From positions 12,634,721-12,694,720 of the forward strand of contig CM055097.1 of the NCBI GenBank assembly GCA_029204225.1: a stretch of DNA of 60,000 bases, written 5' to 3'. This DNA is from Diphasiastrum complanatum (Eukaryota; Streptophyta; Lycopodiopsida; Lycopodiales; Lycopodiaceae). The notes below the pieces were generated by a model. It was not told the DNA's origin, searched no databases, and worked only from the letters and a program-made list of their open reading frames with translations. The position numbers and the translations under genes are program-made. Positions 1-12,107 of the stretch are shown here, piece by piece. Position 1 is the stretch's first letter, and the number at the start of each line of letters is the position of its first letter.

Positions 1-1
1 C

Positions 2-1502
2 GGGAGGCGCAGGATCTCACGTATCTGGGAGGCCAGATGGGACTACTTCCACCGACCCATCCACGCCGTAGCCCACATATTGCACCCCTTGTGGCGCAAG
101 ACTCGGGATTGGGACAATCGGGAGCTGCACCGAGGATGGGTGGAGTACACGGAGCGCGTATGGCCTGGACCAGGTACGTGTGATAAATTGCTTGGTAGGC
201 TAAGTACTGCAGTAGTGACTATAGTGTGCTCATTGCTAGTGTGTGAATTCAAGAGGACTTACACGAGCCATGTTTTTTCTTCTGCCAACAGGTTCGATGC
301 TCACTAACATTGCATACCAGCTGCTGATCTTTGAGCGCTACCAATTTCCTTTTGATGGAGAGCAGAGTTAGCGGAGAGAGGATATGCTGAGGCCTGTTAC
401 ATGGTGGGGCTACCATGGGCGCGGCACAGGTGACCTGCGACGACTGGCCGAGAGAGTCCTTGCATAGCACTGTTCAACAGGAGCTTGCGAGCGGAATTGG
501 AGCACCTGGGCCTTGTATCGCACGCAGAAGAGGAACAGGTTGTCCATCGAGCAGTGTAGGCGGTTGGTGTTTGTGAACACCAACGGCCGTATGTTGAGGC
601 GCACACGAGGAGGGGGACAGATGCTCGAGGTGAGTCACATCATCACCCTCTGTTTCTTGCTATGTTTTGACGAACTGAATTGCTTTCGAATTATGCAATG
701 AATTGCTGACAACAATGTATTGTTTTTGGTTGCAGGTGAACCCTGACACTTGCTTGGTGGATTCGGCAGCTGCTGCTCCTCGGGCACCACCCACTTAGGA
801 GGAGATGGATGATGAGATCTATAGAGAGTTCTATAGACAGGCGCAGGCTGACGCACGGGCTCTACGGCGTTCGAGGAGGGCAGACAGGCAGAGGGATAGG
901 GCTAAGGAGGGGGATGATGAGGGCTTGGAGGGTGGAGAGGAGCTCGGGGCTGACTATCAGGAGGAGGAGGAGTGGGTTGAGGGGGATACGGAGGACGATG
1001 AGGAGATGGGGGCGGAGGCACAGGGGGATGACCTGGCTGACCTACTGGTGGACCCTGATGCGGAGACAGAGGAGGAGCCAGCCATTCCTGCACGTAGGCC
1101 TAGGGGGAGACCTAGAGGTTCTGGGAGGGGGGGCTAATTTCGCTTTTTGTAGACAGGAGTGGAGCATCACAGGCAGCCATCGGCCAGGCATCATCATAGT
1201 GGGTAGGGCCATCCCAGGGCGTAGGATCACAGCCACCTGACACACAGACACGCAGGGGTAGACACAGGGGTGGGGGCAGGCAGAGGGGGGCCAGAGGAGG
1301 GGAGAGAGGCAGAGGCAGAGGTAGAGGCAGGTGGAGGATCCAGAGCCAGAGCACGCAGCAGAGAGCCAAAGCACTTTGCAAAGCCAGGGCCACAGCACGG
1401 CATATGGCTCCCTCCAGTTCCGATGCATCTATAGACCCTTGGGATCTGCAGTCAGGCACAGATTCAGATTATGGTTCCTACCATGACTCTGACGAGTCTT
1501 AG
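2..1502 (+). pseudogene. hAT-family transposase, 3' half, spliced and decayed
   Basis: Remnant of a plant hAT transposase, the enzyme that cuts and pastes hAT DNA transposons. Exon 2-173 carries the pre-dimerisation region (RWDYFHRPIHAVAHILHP). Exon 292-629 carries the C-terminal dimerisation domain, with PVTWWGYHG, LRRLAERVLA, ACERNWSTW and KRNRL followed by LVFVNTN. Exon 736-1137 gives a highly acidic tail ending in an AT-hook-like RPRGRPRGSGRGG. GT-AG introns at 174-291 and 630-735 keep the frame. In another frame, beyond 1137, a Gly/Arg-rich stretch and an acidic end (SGTDSDYGSYHDSDES, stop 1500-1502) probably represent the true C-terminus. Stops TAG at 369, 465 and 796 break the gene; all fit CAG-to-TAG changes. 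The 5' half lies outside the window and no terminal inverted repeat was identified. Confidence 0.8.
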
Positions 1503-1620
1503 TTGTGTAGTTTTCATTATGTTCATGGAACATCATTGTACCCCATTTTGGTGCCATGTGGCCCGATATTATATATTACGATGATCCTATTCACAACAGT
1601 GTGACGATTCAGTACTGTTC

Positions 1621-1817
<197 letters not shown>

Positions 1818-1963
1818 AAGACAAAAAGCTTTATTAATGTCTTTTCCAAAATGTGATCGGATAAGCCACTGCTATGCCGGAAACATCCCAAGACACGCTC
1901 ATAAAGTGCCATCACAGCAAGAATGATGTCGGTGGAGAAGCCGAGGTCTCGGAGTCTCTGGGA

Positions 1964-2076
<113 letters not shown>

Positions 2077-2221
2077 GGTTGAAAAACGATTCCATATGGT
2101 TGAAAAATGCTTCAGTACGGTTCATGACGATGTAGTATGGTAACTGGTTCAGAATACTTAGCATGGTTTTTGTTTAGCATGATTTAGCATTTTTGTTTAG
2201 TTGTTGGATCTGAGAGAGATA

Positions 2222-2231
2222 ACGAGAGAGG

Positions 2232-2267
<36 letters not shown>

Positions 2268-2272
2268 GGAGA
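2222..2272. repeat. (GA)n microsatellite with GGGA interruptions
   Basis: Third GA-rich tract within 700 bp, with interruptions near both ends. Confidence 0.93.
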
Positions 2273-2413
2273 ATTTTGGGGCATCAAGTTTTTTTATTAA
2301 TTTTTTATATTAAACACAACAAAGCGCAAACTTGGGAGTTAATGCACCTGAACTGGACCATCCTGCACCCGAAACAGTCGGCAAACTACACAGTAATTAT
2401 GCTCTTAATTAGA

Positions 2414-2620
2414 GCTTTCACCTGATACCCATATTGCCCCAAAAAAAACCAAAAAATAAAACGTTTTTGGGAATTTTTTTGATATTTCAGAAACGCGTTT
2501 CTGAAACTCAGTGCTTGAAACGCGTTTCAGAAACGCAGTGCATCTATGGTTCGGAATAACGAGGCATAACCAATAAACTTGAGTACTGGAGTACCGTGTG
2601 TCCAAGTCTAGGACTATAGC
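2414..2620. repeat. Palindrome-core repeat, copy A (GAAACGCGTTTC core)
   Basis: In plus orientation it starts with a head ending ACCCATATTGCCC, then an A-rich stretch (2440-2470). The core follows, built from the perfect 22-bp palindrome at 2485-2506 and a related 14-bp palindrome at 2516-2529 (TGAAACGCGTTTCA). It ends with a GTGCATCTATGG boundary and a flank (about 2549-2615) that recurs near 15,838. Head and boundary recur in the other copies while the core differs. Read on the minus strand, the flank is open and similar to its other copy at protein level (LCLVIP shared). Function unknown. Confidence 0.7.
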
Positions 2621-2850
2621 GAAACGACTTTCTCTGCCTGCTTGTAATTGTTGGCGGGGTGGTCCATGGTCATAGTCAATGCAAACAGATCGCTTGGTGG
2701 GATGTGATCCATCTTGGCGATGTGGACCTCTACCATGTGCACGAGGAGTTCTATGGCTGCCTGGAGCTTAGAATCCTTGATCAGCTTGATGGATATGTCA
2801 TCATTAGTCTGGGCAATCGTTTTGTCGTACCAATTAACTTCATCTAGGAG
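2617..2850 (-). other. Open reading stretch of unknown nature
   Basis: An open minus-strand frame without stops runs from about 2850 to a TAG near 2615. It encodes roughly 78 residues (internal KLIKDSKLQAAIELLVHMVE, end KQAEKVVSL) with helical, mixed-charge character. It faintly recalls the gag-like protein at 54-57 kb (shared TND, then K.I.D, AA and LL spacing). No promoter, start or homologue is evident. It may be a decayed retroelement fragment or chance. Confidence 0.15.
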
Positions 2851-4372
2851 TAACCAAGCTACTCAAGTTAATGGCCAATGATTCAGAATTCTCAAATTTC
2901 TAGGTGCATATCTCAATGATACTAGTATAACACCACATTTAGATTATTATCCAAACCATTTTTAAGTTAACCAATAAATCTTCCACAGAAAGATCCGTTA
3001 ACTTTAAGTATCTCTTCCAACAATACTTGAGCATATGTCTATGTTTATCGACATATGTCTATGTTTAAACCCAGTAACCAAGAATACATAGTAGATCCAT
3101 ACAAGATTAATCGTGCACATATGAGAATAATCTCACTATGACCCGGTACATAAACACATTATTATCTGGCAGATTCCTCCAAAATCCGCATATATTACTC
3201 ACATAACTCATTGAGAATCTTATTCACTCACAAGTTTTTCAACCCCAACTTACCTCTAATAACATAATTTCTTCCACTTAATCAACCTCTTTCTGATCCT
3301 AGTACTCAAACTAAGATTAGGTTGAACTAATACAGACATTCCGGACTCAATATTCTGATCAAACTTACTCCTATTCCAACCAAAATGGAATTAGTAACTT
3401 TTGACCTTTATCTTTGTGGAATAGCTGAAACCATCTACTGATGTCTAGATTTCCGAAACCATCTGAAAATGCAGCCATCTAAAAGCATCTACTGATGTCC
3501 AGATTTCTGATGAATGTAGCCTGATGAATGCAGCCATTTGAAACCAAGCAACAGATCTGCATAGCAATTGCTTTGTTGATATCCTTTCACATGACACCCA
3601 TATTGGCAACTTTCATAAAAAAAACAAAAAAATTTGCGATCCAGAAAACCCTAACTGGAATTCTCAAATCGCGATTCGGAACGGAACGTGCATCTGTGTT
3701 AGAATTATCTATCAAAATAATTTAGCTTTAGTGAAAATACTATGACTAAATTTGATTGATAAAATCTTAGTAGAGTCAAGTCATTAAGCTAAATTCGTTT
3801 CATAGATAACGAAAAAAGACCAAAATTTCGAATTTCCTTTAAAACTCGATTTTCGACAAACTTTACGTAATTCAAAAATTCTGACGAAAATATTGTTAGT
3901 ATAGAAGGCAATCAAAATCGAAAAATCGAAATACTATTCGATTGCTAATGTCACTAAACCAATGTCAGACTGGCATGCAAAGCACACTACATCAATCACA
4001 AAACGTCATTACGGAATTTTTTACGTAAAACTTAGTCACTTAGAATCCACTAGCCATTAATACAAGTCTATGACAGAACCGTCAGAAGACATGCACATAA
4101 CCACTCAAAATTACTATAGATTAACCATGCATGTCAGAATCACTAGCAGGAGGGAGGGTGGATCAGGTCAGCAAGATGATTGCCACGTCACCCTGCCAGC
4201 TGGACCTCACACACGCGAGCTGTATCAGACCAAAAAAACAGTAGGAGGACGCACTTTTCCAAGGAGGTATCACGAAAAATCCCATTCCAGCCCCACATGT
4301 GTAGCGGGTATTTCCTATCCACCTTCAACCCTAGATCCAAGCACAATCAAGCATCAAAGGATGAAGTAGATA
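2851..4372. other. Intergenic or intronic DNA without recognisable gene
   Basis: AT-rich DNA with no supportable coding region. It contains a 20-bp-period duplication (3032-3067) and palindrome-core copy B (3586-3700). The segment 4316-4420 (CACGCGG and TTCGTTCCCATGAGAG) recurs at 42,725-42,820, so part of this is a dispersed, probably LTR-derived repeat. Confidence 0.5.
3586..3700. repeat. Palindrome-core repeat, copy B (CGGAACG core)
   Basis: The same head as copy A (CTTTCACATGACACCCATAT) is followed by an A-run near 3617-3633, TTTGCGATCC, and a short core with GATTCGGAACGGAACG. It closes with GTGCATCTGTG, matching the copy A boundary. The core is the shortest of the set. Confidence 0.6.
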
Positions 4373-4810
4373 TTAACTTCTCACGCGGAGATTCGTTCCC
4401 ATGAGAGCGGTAGCATAGTTCAAATTCAAGCACATGCTTATAGTGGCAGAGGATTGGGGGATGGGAAGTTTTGAGCGGCTTGCAGTAGGAAGTGGTTGTG
4501 CAGCTGAAGGTGGTGGCTGAGTTCGTCGACGAGACGCGGGAGGCAAGTAGGGTGAAACAATCTCGCTGTGTACTCGCCTACGACTCTGTGACGTAGACGC
4601 TTGGGCGGGAGGAGAGAAGACAGCCAGCAACGAACTGCTTCTTAGTGTTACTCTTTATGGCTCTCTTCAATTCTCCAGAGACCGTCTTATACCAGTCATA
4701 AGGTTGGACCATGAGCTGGATTAATAAGGCTAAGGTTCTTATGACTGTTTGAATGAAGATTTGGCCTTGATGGTGATTTTGAAGTCACTTTTCATCAAGA
4801 ATTGATCCTT
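4373..4810 (-). pseudogene. Fragment of unrecognised gag-like protein, copy 1
   Basis: Minus-strand reading frames align with part of the larger protein at 54-57 kb. The segment YDWYKTVSGELKRAIKSNTK (about 4640-4710) matches YSWFKTVFGEIK plus AIKSNTK there. The Ser/Pro-rich ASRRRTQPP and LPIPQSS segment (4373-4630) matches ASRRHTRQT and LPIPPTS. A frameshift or stop separates the two blocks. Similarity in protein sequence despite DNA divergence indicates both derive from a once functional coding sequence. Only about 140 residues remain, and no LTR or primer site was found next to it. Confidence 0.55.
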
Positions 4811-4993
4811 GAAAATACTTTCCTTCCTCTTTTTCTGATCTGATGACTTTTTTGACTTTTACTCATTATTTTTTCTCTTTTTCTATTTCCAATTTTTTTT
4901 TTTTTACTGCCTTTCCCAAAAAACAGATATAAATAATCAATCAAAACAACAAAATTGTAAAATCAAATAAAGATAAAATGATTAGATCCTTGA

Positions 4994-5909
4994 TTAAGTT
5001 GGGGGATCAGGTTGCCAAAACTTGCGTAATCGGCTGCCATTCACAAGGGTATCAAATCTTCTTCCATCCAGGTGTCCCAGGACTACTGCTTTGTATGATA
5101 GAATTTCGTTAACTCTGTATGGTCCTTCACCTATGAATTTCAACTTACCTTTGATCAATTTCGTTTTATACATCAAGGCAAGATCTCCTTCCTTCAGATC
5201 CTTCTTATGTAATCAACGATCATGCCATGCATTGTGACGAGCTTTCTCTGCTGGTAGTGCATGAACTGCCATCAATCTGGTTTCACAAAGTTTGTGCAAG
5301 GCCTCACGACGGAGTTGTAAAGATTTAGCGTCATCCAATTGTTCTGTAGCTGCTATGTGTAAAGATGGAACTAGAAATTCAGTTGACATAAGTGCATCTT
5401 GACCATAGACTAGTTGAAATGGTGTCTGATTGGTACTAACTTTATAAGCTGCTCTGAATGCCCATAACGCTACATGTAACTTATGTTCCAGAGCGACTTG
5501 CTTCGACTGTTTTTGTCATAATACTGCAAAGAATCTTATTGGAAGATTCTGCTTGTCCATTACCCCTCGCATAATACGGAGTACTAAACCGATGAATAAC
5601 AACAAATTCCTGCAATAGACACTTGATCGTTTCATTGATAAAATGTGTTCCTCGATCACTGACACTCTCAATAGGACAACCAAATCGAACAATAATATTC
5701 TCATATAGAAACTTGGCGGTAGTCTTTGCATCAACAACACAAACTACTCTTGCTTCAATCCATTTGGTCATATAATTTGTCGCTACGATAATATATCTAG
5801 CTTGAGTAGCTTGTGTCGCAAGATGAATAGGACCAATATAATTGAGTCCCCATTTTTCAAATGGTACTTGTGCTAAAAATGGATGTAAAGGCTCATAATT
5901 CTTTTTCAT
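4994..5909 (-). pseudogene. Ty3/gypsy integrase remnant
   Basis: The block at 5481-5909 is the catalytic core of a retrotransposon integrase, which inserts the element cDNA into the chromosome. The second catalytic Asp (SVSDRGTHF) and the Glu (GNGQAESSNK) are visible. The first reads GLNYIGPI where gypsy integrases have GLDFIGP, so the metal-binding Asp is replaced by Asn. The C-terminal tail at 4994-5176 (GKLKFIGEGPYRVNEI and LVNGSRLRKFW) is typical of gypsy integrases. Between the two blocks the frame is broken. The piece belongs with the reverse transcriptase at 6.2-7.2 kb in the expected minus-strand order. It is dead. Confidence 0.85.
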
Positions 5910-6185
5910 AGGATGACATGCACGTTGACAAACATTATAAGACTGAATATATTTTCAGTATCTTTATGAAGTGTAGGCCACCAACATCCTGATTGCAAAT
6001 TTTTTTGAACGTGCTTTTAAAATCAATCGCTTTGTTGAACTTTGGACAAGGATTCATTAGGTTGGCCCATCATCAGATATTCAACAATGTCTTTTGCCCA
6101 CTCAGGTACTGCTTCAGCATAAAATTCATCAAACAACTTCTTTGTTGATCTAAATCACTTGCTAAAATAAATGGTCACATTCTAT

Positions 6186-7156
6186 GATATCTTGGATATT
6201 ACATGTCCAAGAACAACCCCATGAGTAACCCAAAAAATCTGGCATTTTTTTTGGATTTAAGAAATTGTGGTACTTACGACATCATTCCAAATGTTCCAGA
6301 TGGTTTGTTTCGAAACTATGGACTCCAAGATCTTCCAAATAAATTTCAACAAATTTCTGCAAGTACTCCTTGAAAGCAAATTGCATGACCCGTTAAAAAG
6401 TACTCGGTGCATTACAAAGTCCAAATGGCATAACTTTAGAAGCATAAGTCCCCGATTCCGTTGCAAAAACCGTTTTATGCTTATCAGCAGGTGCAATTTT
6501 GACTTGGTTGTATCCACTGAATCCATCCAAAAAACTATAAGCTTTCGCTCCGTTATCAAGGCAATCCAAAATGCTTTCCGTGAAAGGTAATGGAAAATGA
6601 TCCTTTCGCATAACTTTGTTCAAAGCCTTTAGGTTCACACAAATTCATTCTTGCCATTTTTCTTTGGAACGACTATGATTGGTGAAACCCATTCGGTATG
6701 CTCGATCTCATAAATGAAATCGGCTTCCAATAATCTTTGCAATTCTTTCTTTATGAGATTTGTAACGTTCGGATTGCATCGATAAAACCTCGTCACTTTC
6801 GGAATTGCATCTGGTACCAATGGAATAGTATGCTCGACTACTGAAGTAGGAATCCCCTTTAAATGCTTGTAAGTCCAAGCAAAACAATCTTGATACTTGA
6901 CCAACAACTTCCTCAACGCATTGAACTGGTCTGTCAAAAGTTGCGCTCCAACTTGAACTATTTTCTCAGCTTCCCCTTGTTCCGCTAAATTCATAGGTTG
7001 CGTCCTAGCTGGTCCATCGTAAACATCTTGTGTTTCGGGCAATTGATCCTCAGGCTCACGATGAGCTTTTGGTAACATAATGACAACATCCAGACTTTTG
7101 AAATGATCCGGCATGTCATGCTTAACTTCATCTGCTTTCTCTGTTCGCTTTCCCAA
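6186..7156 (-). pseudogene. Ty3/gypsy reverse transcriptase remnant (Tat/Athila-like)
   Basis: The upstream linker CFAWTYKHLKGIP and HTIPL resembles Tat/Athila-type gypsy elements. RT motifs follow: SPIIVVPKKNGK, KDHFPLPF, YSFLDGFSGYNQVKI and MPFGLCNAPSTF. The catalytic box reads IYLEDLG instead of a Y-x-D-D motif, so the first active-site Asp is Glu. The frame shifts near 6635 and 6393, and stops appear after APSTF. The RNase H region is not clearly readable. It sits between gag-protease sequence (7.0-8.1 kb) and integrase (5.0-5.9 kb), the normal gypsy order. Confidence 0.85.
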
Positions 7157-8075
7157 GCGTCTCCTACATTGAGTACATCATTTGATTCTTCAAATCTGGC
7201 ACAATATAGTGGTTCCCGCTGGACTTTTGGTTTTGTCTTTGTCAATCTTTCAGCTAATACTTCTTTGGCATGAGGCACCAGCTTTAAGAATTCTCCCAAT
7301 GTAATATCCATCTTACTAGATAGAATATTCACGATCAGCTTTGTATGCGGTGCCTCTGATTCTGTCATCTTAAATGGTTCTTCACGATGATGCAATTGAG
7401 TATTGACATCAGTTCGTTGATGTGATCTACGCAAAAGATCTGGTAAATCCGTTGGTGGCACAGGTACAGAATGAACTTCCGCTGCAGCTCTGGCATTTTC
7501 CAAGGCTTCTTCTTTTAAATCTTTGATCCATTGCCTCATGTTGTGGTATTTCCTCTTCTTAGAGTTGAGATTTGGATAGACTCCTGATGCGGTAGATAGA
7601 TTAGTAACTGGTACAGATTTTGCAGGTGTTGGTTTATTTGGAAATTCTGCAATTCTATGATTTTGCCATTTTCTAGACTGTTGTTGTTGTGCAGCAACCT
7701 AGATAGCATATTGCTCTGGATGTCTGATATCTTGTTTTGTACTATAATTCCAATGCTCTTGGCTACTTGTTGCTTCTAGCTCCATCATATTTGCATGAGG
7801 AGCTTGTTGACCTTGAAGGGCTGGTAACGCTAATGGTTCTGGAAAACCAAGGCCATGGACTTTACCATCTGGTGCCTTTCATCTAGGACTTTCTTGATAA
7901 CTAAACTTAGAATACCTTTGTTGAATAATTCAAGGATTAAATGAACAAAAAGCAGTCTCGTGTCCGTTTGAATTGCACAGATGATAGTAAGTATCTACCA
8001 TACATTTCTTCATTGTTGGACATTCGTTCATGGTATGATTTCCAGCACAGATCGCACACCAAACATTTTCTTACT
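6991..8075 (-). pseudogene. Ty3/gypsy gag-protease remnant with zinc-knuckle-like motifs
   Basis: Upstream (higher-coordinate) part of the same gypsy pol. Near 8020-8060 the minus strand reads CAICAGNHTMNECP, a Cys/His zinc-knuckle-like motif, and a second Cys/His cluster (HLCNSNGHETAFC) follows. The frame at 6991-7539 includes KLIVNILSSKMDITLGEFL and KVQREPLYCARFEE, plausible for the region around an aspartic protease. No intact DTG/DSG active site was seen. It is frameshifted into the RT frame near 7140. Family assignment rests mainly on its position next to the RT. Confidence 0.6.
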
Positions 8076-8937
8076 GCAAGTGTAATCCCAAACTACACAC
8101 CAGCGCACAAGTGAGGAATAGAAGAAATGCACTGGAACGAGGAACAGGATCTGCAACATCAGTAGCAAGCATCGGAGCAATATCCACGTGTATCTGGGAA
8201 TGAGTATCAAAGCACATATGAGCAACACTGGAGTATATTGCAGCAACATCCCAAAAAACTATCCAAGAGAGGAGAAGGAACTCTCTCAAGGTACCCTGAT
8301 GGTCTCGGAACACCAGAACAAAGTGGCAACTCAGCATCGGAGACCAAGCGATATGGAGCAACCCGAAATGACGGGGAACCTGAAGATCACCCGGACAAAT
8401 AGTAGCTGGAACGGAGGCAATAACCCAAGCCATCAGGATATGCCAAGCCTGATAATGAGCAACAATCCAAGGAACACATAGAGAGCCACATGCATAATCA
8501 TAGATCGGCACCATAGGCGATCAGTAATATGGAAAAACCAGCACCAATCAATAGGTCCAAATGAAAACCAAGCTATATGTAATAACCAGGAATGCCATAT
8601 AGCCATAGCATCGACATGGACTGCAGGAAACCTATATGTAGAAACACAAGGAGACTGAAGGATCCCCGTATACTCATCTAGAAAGATCCCAGCATATAAA
8701 TACCCTAGATAAGTAATAGTGACCATCTGGCAAATATCCTCGGATGGAAAATGTGTAATGGTAAGGGCGAAAGGCTCATGAATCATGTCAGGAACCGTAG
8801 AAATATCATGAGGGAAATCACAAACCTCAAGTAGAGATCCATGGAATAAAGCGAAAGAAGATACCACCTGATCACCAATAGCGAGGGAACCAGCAAACAT
8901 GGACCTGTGAAGAACCCCATAGAAATCAGCAGGAACA
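8070..8937 (-). other. Decayed continuation of a gypsy element, content unclear
   Basis: Two overlapping minus-strand open frames (8433-8900, 155 residues; 8071-8514, 147 residues) occupy the space between the gag at 8.94-9.67 kb and the unrelated pol at 5.0-8.07 kb. They are rich in Trp, His, Leu and Ile. I recognise no gag, protease or envelope motif. The junction near 8070 may be a nested-insertion boundary. I would not call either frame a gene. Confidence 0.3.
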
Positions 8938-9672
8938 TTAGGATATAAACATCAAAATATAAGCAGTCAAATCACTAGTATGGCGAAGGCTACGAAACAG
9001 ATCACGTTGGCGAACCAACCATTGTGGGTCAATCATAGCCATATGAAGATCATGCCGAAAAGTAGGCCATATATGTAATCCCTCACGAGTAGGCTCAGAG
9101 CGATAGACACGCCACCAAGTCTCAGCTCGACCATCTAAATGTAACGCAGCCAACTGCACTTTCTGGGTTTCAGTCTTGGGATACATAAGAAAATAGGTCT
9201 CTAACTTAGAGAACCAATTTTCCAAGATATTCCCATCAGATGAACCAGAATAAGTAGTGAGCTGGATGCGATCACGAAAATCACGACCAAAATGAGGCTC
9301 AGGATTACCTGAAAAAGTAGAAGAAGGAAATCCTGGTGGTGCGGAGGGAAATCCAAGTGGTGGTACAGAAGACCCGAAAGGAGACCCATAAGAACTAGCA
9401 CTATATGAAGGGAGACCAAACGTACTACCAAAAGCACCTCCTAAAGATGGAGATGGAGCAAGAGCAGGTGTACTCAAAATAGGAAATAAAGGTGCTTTAC
9501 CAGGACGATGAAGGATGTCTGGGGGGGTGGTGTCCCCTCGTGGTAGGAGAGTCTCAAGGCTAGAAAGAATACTATCAATACGACTCTCAAGATGATCCAT
9601 GAGGGAATCAATATGTGTAAAACGATCATCTAAAGAGCTCTGCGGAGGGTCTTCTGATGAAGAAGTCGCCAT
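8938..9672 (-). pseudogene. Ty3/gypsy gag polyprotein, N-terminal part
   Basis: Structural (capsid) protein of a second gypsy element. The start chosen is the Met at 9672 (MATSSSEDPPQSSLDDRF), followed by a short helical segment, a Pro/Ser/Gly linker (GSPFGSSVPPLGFPSAPPGF), and the retrotransposon gag domain with ENWFSKLETYF, VQLAALHLDGRAETWW, FRHDL and LFRSLRHTSDLTAYI. These match the conserved gag pattern of W, L.G.A..WW and L...R. The frame stops at 8938 where gag should continue, so it is truncated. The open frame also extends upstream to 9774, but that part looks like leader. Confidence 0.85.
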
Positions 9673-10043
9673 AGGGACTAAGGAAGAGACAAAAACCTGA
9701 GGGAGAGGACGTTTGTCGTCACCCCTACTTAGTCTAACTTCCGAAATCACCAAAAATGGCACGTAAACAATCAATCAAGATGGATAATAATCAGAAAATG
9801 AGGGGCTGAGAAAGTAGAAGGTTTCTATCAAAATGGAAAAATGGACAGAGGAGGGTGTGAGGCAACAAATATGAACAGGAATAGGAGGCTGGAAAGAGCA
9901 GTATGCGAGCAGAAAAGACAGCAAGTAGGTGCAAAAAGGAAGTGCAAAAAGGGCCCAAGCAATACTTGGGTGGGTGCTAATCCGTCCTTCACTCGGTAGT
10001 GCCAACAAAGAGAGGTAAAAGCTGAAGATAATAGGGCACTGGG

Positions 10044-10690
10044 CAGCAACTACCAAGATCCACAATATGCTGAAGAATAGGCTGAAAAAAGGTGCTGAAG
10101 TAAGGTGCCGAATAGCCTCCAATCAATAGCCGAAACGGACAGCAAGTTGGTGAAAAGAACCGCTGAAAATGAGACGTAGTAGGGTGCTGGACAGCCTCCA
10201 GTCAATATAAAAAATGGACAGCAAATCGGTGACGAAAAGTGTCGAAAATGATGAGGTAGTAGGGTGTTGGGCAATAGCTACCAAATCTGCAAAAACAATG
10301 AAAATCTGCCGAAAAAATCGACGAAAGTGATGGGTTACCGCTGAAAATGAGATGGTAGTAGGGTGCTGGACAGCCTCCAATCAATATAAAAAATGGATAG
10401 CAAATCGGTGACGAAAAGTGTCGAAAATGATGAGGTAGTAGGGCGCTGGGCAATAGCTACCAAATCTGCAAAAACAATGAAAATCTGCCGAAAAAATCGA
10501 CGAAAGTGATGGGTTAGCAGGGCGCTGGACAGCCTCCACCAAAATTGCAAAAAATGATGAAGAAATCGTCGAAAGTGATGGGCAGTAGGACGCTGGACAG
10601 CCACCACCAATCTGCAAAAATGACGGAGAAAAATCGATGAAAGTGATGGGTGGTAGGGCGCTGGACAGCCTCCACCAATCTGCAGGAAAG
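10044..10690 (-). repeat. Higher-order tandem repeats in the gypsy leader
   Basis: Between the primer site (10,692) and gag, a unit centred on TAGTAGGGCGCTGG and CAGCCTCC recurs at least seven times. A larger period of about 179 bp is visible: the block from about 10,157 recurs from about 10,336. It spans most of the 5' untranslated leader. Overlapping long open frames here result from the repetition. Confidence 0.85.
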
Positions 10691-10691
10691 T

Positions 10692-10703
10692 GCTCTGATA
10701 CCA
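10692..10703 (-). promoter_or_regulatory. Primer binding site, initiator-Met tRNA type
   Basis: Minus strand reads TGGTATCAGAGC, complementary to the 3' end of plant initiator-Met tRNA. It marks the junction between the leader and the 5' LTR to its right. Confidence 0.85.
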
Positions 10704-11040
10704 AGTTACAAGCTAAGATTCACTAGCTATGCTAGAAAGCAGGACTTAAGCTAGAAAGCAGGAAGAGAATGCTTAAGGAGGCTAAAGAGGAGCAATCATC
10801 ATAAACTGAATAAAGAAATACAATGCTGCCCTACTTATACCCTCTCCTTGAATCAAATGGAGGATTCAAAAAAGGGAGGGAAAATAGTGCGCCCTCCCAA
10901 TAGGAGGACCCCCACTCCAAATCAATGTGACCAAGTCCTAAAAACATAACCAAATAGGGCCCAAGGCCAGTATATGAATAAAAAGGGCCCTTAGGCCTGC
11001 TTATGCATAATAACAATAAAAGAATGGACGCGGCGAATGT
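10704..11040 (-). repeat. Probable 5' LTR (or part) of the gypsy gag element
   Basis: The sequence to the right of the primer site should be the 5' LTR in minus orientation. No second LTR copy was found, so the outer boundary is approximate. Confidence 0.5.
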
Positions 11041-12107
11041 AATGAGCCAAGTCCATAACTATTTACCTTCCATTTCCATAACTGAAAGTCCCATTTCCTA
11101 AAAATTTCCAATAGATCTAAGGTTTAGGACATTGGAGGTCAATGCCATTGGAGAAAAAGAACCGACATAGAAGCATGTTGTTTTGGCCTATAACTTGATG
11201 TTTTTCTGATATAATGTACTAGGCTAAATTTGGAAACCAACCCGCTTAGCTATAAACAAGCTTTCATCCAAGAAGAAATGAAGCAATTGACCCCACATCA
11301 CATTGCACAAGGAAGGAAATTGGAAAACCATTCTATTATGCATAGGAAAACATAAATAACAAAAATTGGTCAAGAATACTTTAGTTATTCCTTTTGTTTG
11401 CTTTCTACTCTTATGACCGAGTAATCAAAAGAGCTATTTATTTATTCAAATTTTGGTTTTTTGTCATCATTCTTTAATTAGTTCAAAATGAATAGATCGG
11501 TTATCTTTTTTGAGTTTCTTATCCATGGCTAGCATAACAACAATTCATGAGCTTATGTATCTGAAAATTTGTCACATTTCTTGCATTAACTAGGTTTTTA
11601 GATTCTTTTCTTCGATCATACAAGATAAAACACATTCCATACTATCGAAAGGTGACAAAAATGTAATTTTTCAGTTACAATGTACTAGAAACAAGGGGAG
11701 ACCTTTGCAATCCATTTTTTGCATAGCTTTTTGATGTCTTTCATTAAATTGTTACTGTGGGCATTTTCAAAGCTATGGCATAGCAACTAAGAGTTTTTGG
11801 CTGTTTTGTGATTGCATTACTTCTTTGACATTATCCTCCCTTTGATCATATAATAGGTTATTACCAATTGATTTGCTTTGTTCTTGTTGCTACCTTCACC
11901 ATTTTGCCTATTTTTAATGGGGAGACTGTTTATTTAACTTGAATTGCATATTTTGTTGCTTGCTATGGCTTTATAGCCACACATCATCAGTGACACATGC
12001 GATGGCGTTGCCCTCTAGATCAAGAATCACGTAAAGTTGGACTAGCAAACTCACAAGAGATTTGGTAGTGCCTAGTGTAGGAAAAACAATGATATAAACC
12101 TTAGTTG
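11041..12107. other. AT-rich DNA, no gene seen
   Basis: No coding similarity, microsatellite or LTR end could be supported. It may be intron DNA of the PAH gene upstream of the exon at 12,559. Confidence 0.5.

Noticed and set aside
902-1459. Minus-strand open frames opposite the hAT tail
   Set aside because: They are shadows of the acidic and Gly/Arg-rich plus-strand tail, explained by base composition.
8071-8900. Hydrophobic open frames resembling an envelope-like protein
   Set aside because: No signal peptide, cleavage site or family motif. They overlap each other and sit where a decayed gag continuation is expected.
10050-10704. Regular repeats that could suggest a CRISPR array
   Set aside because: Unit lengths vary, the spacers are not unique, the array has a higher-order period and it lies between an LTR primer site and gag in a plant genome.
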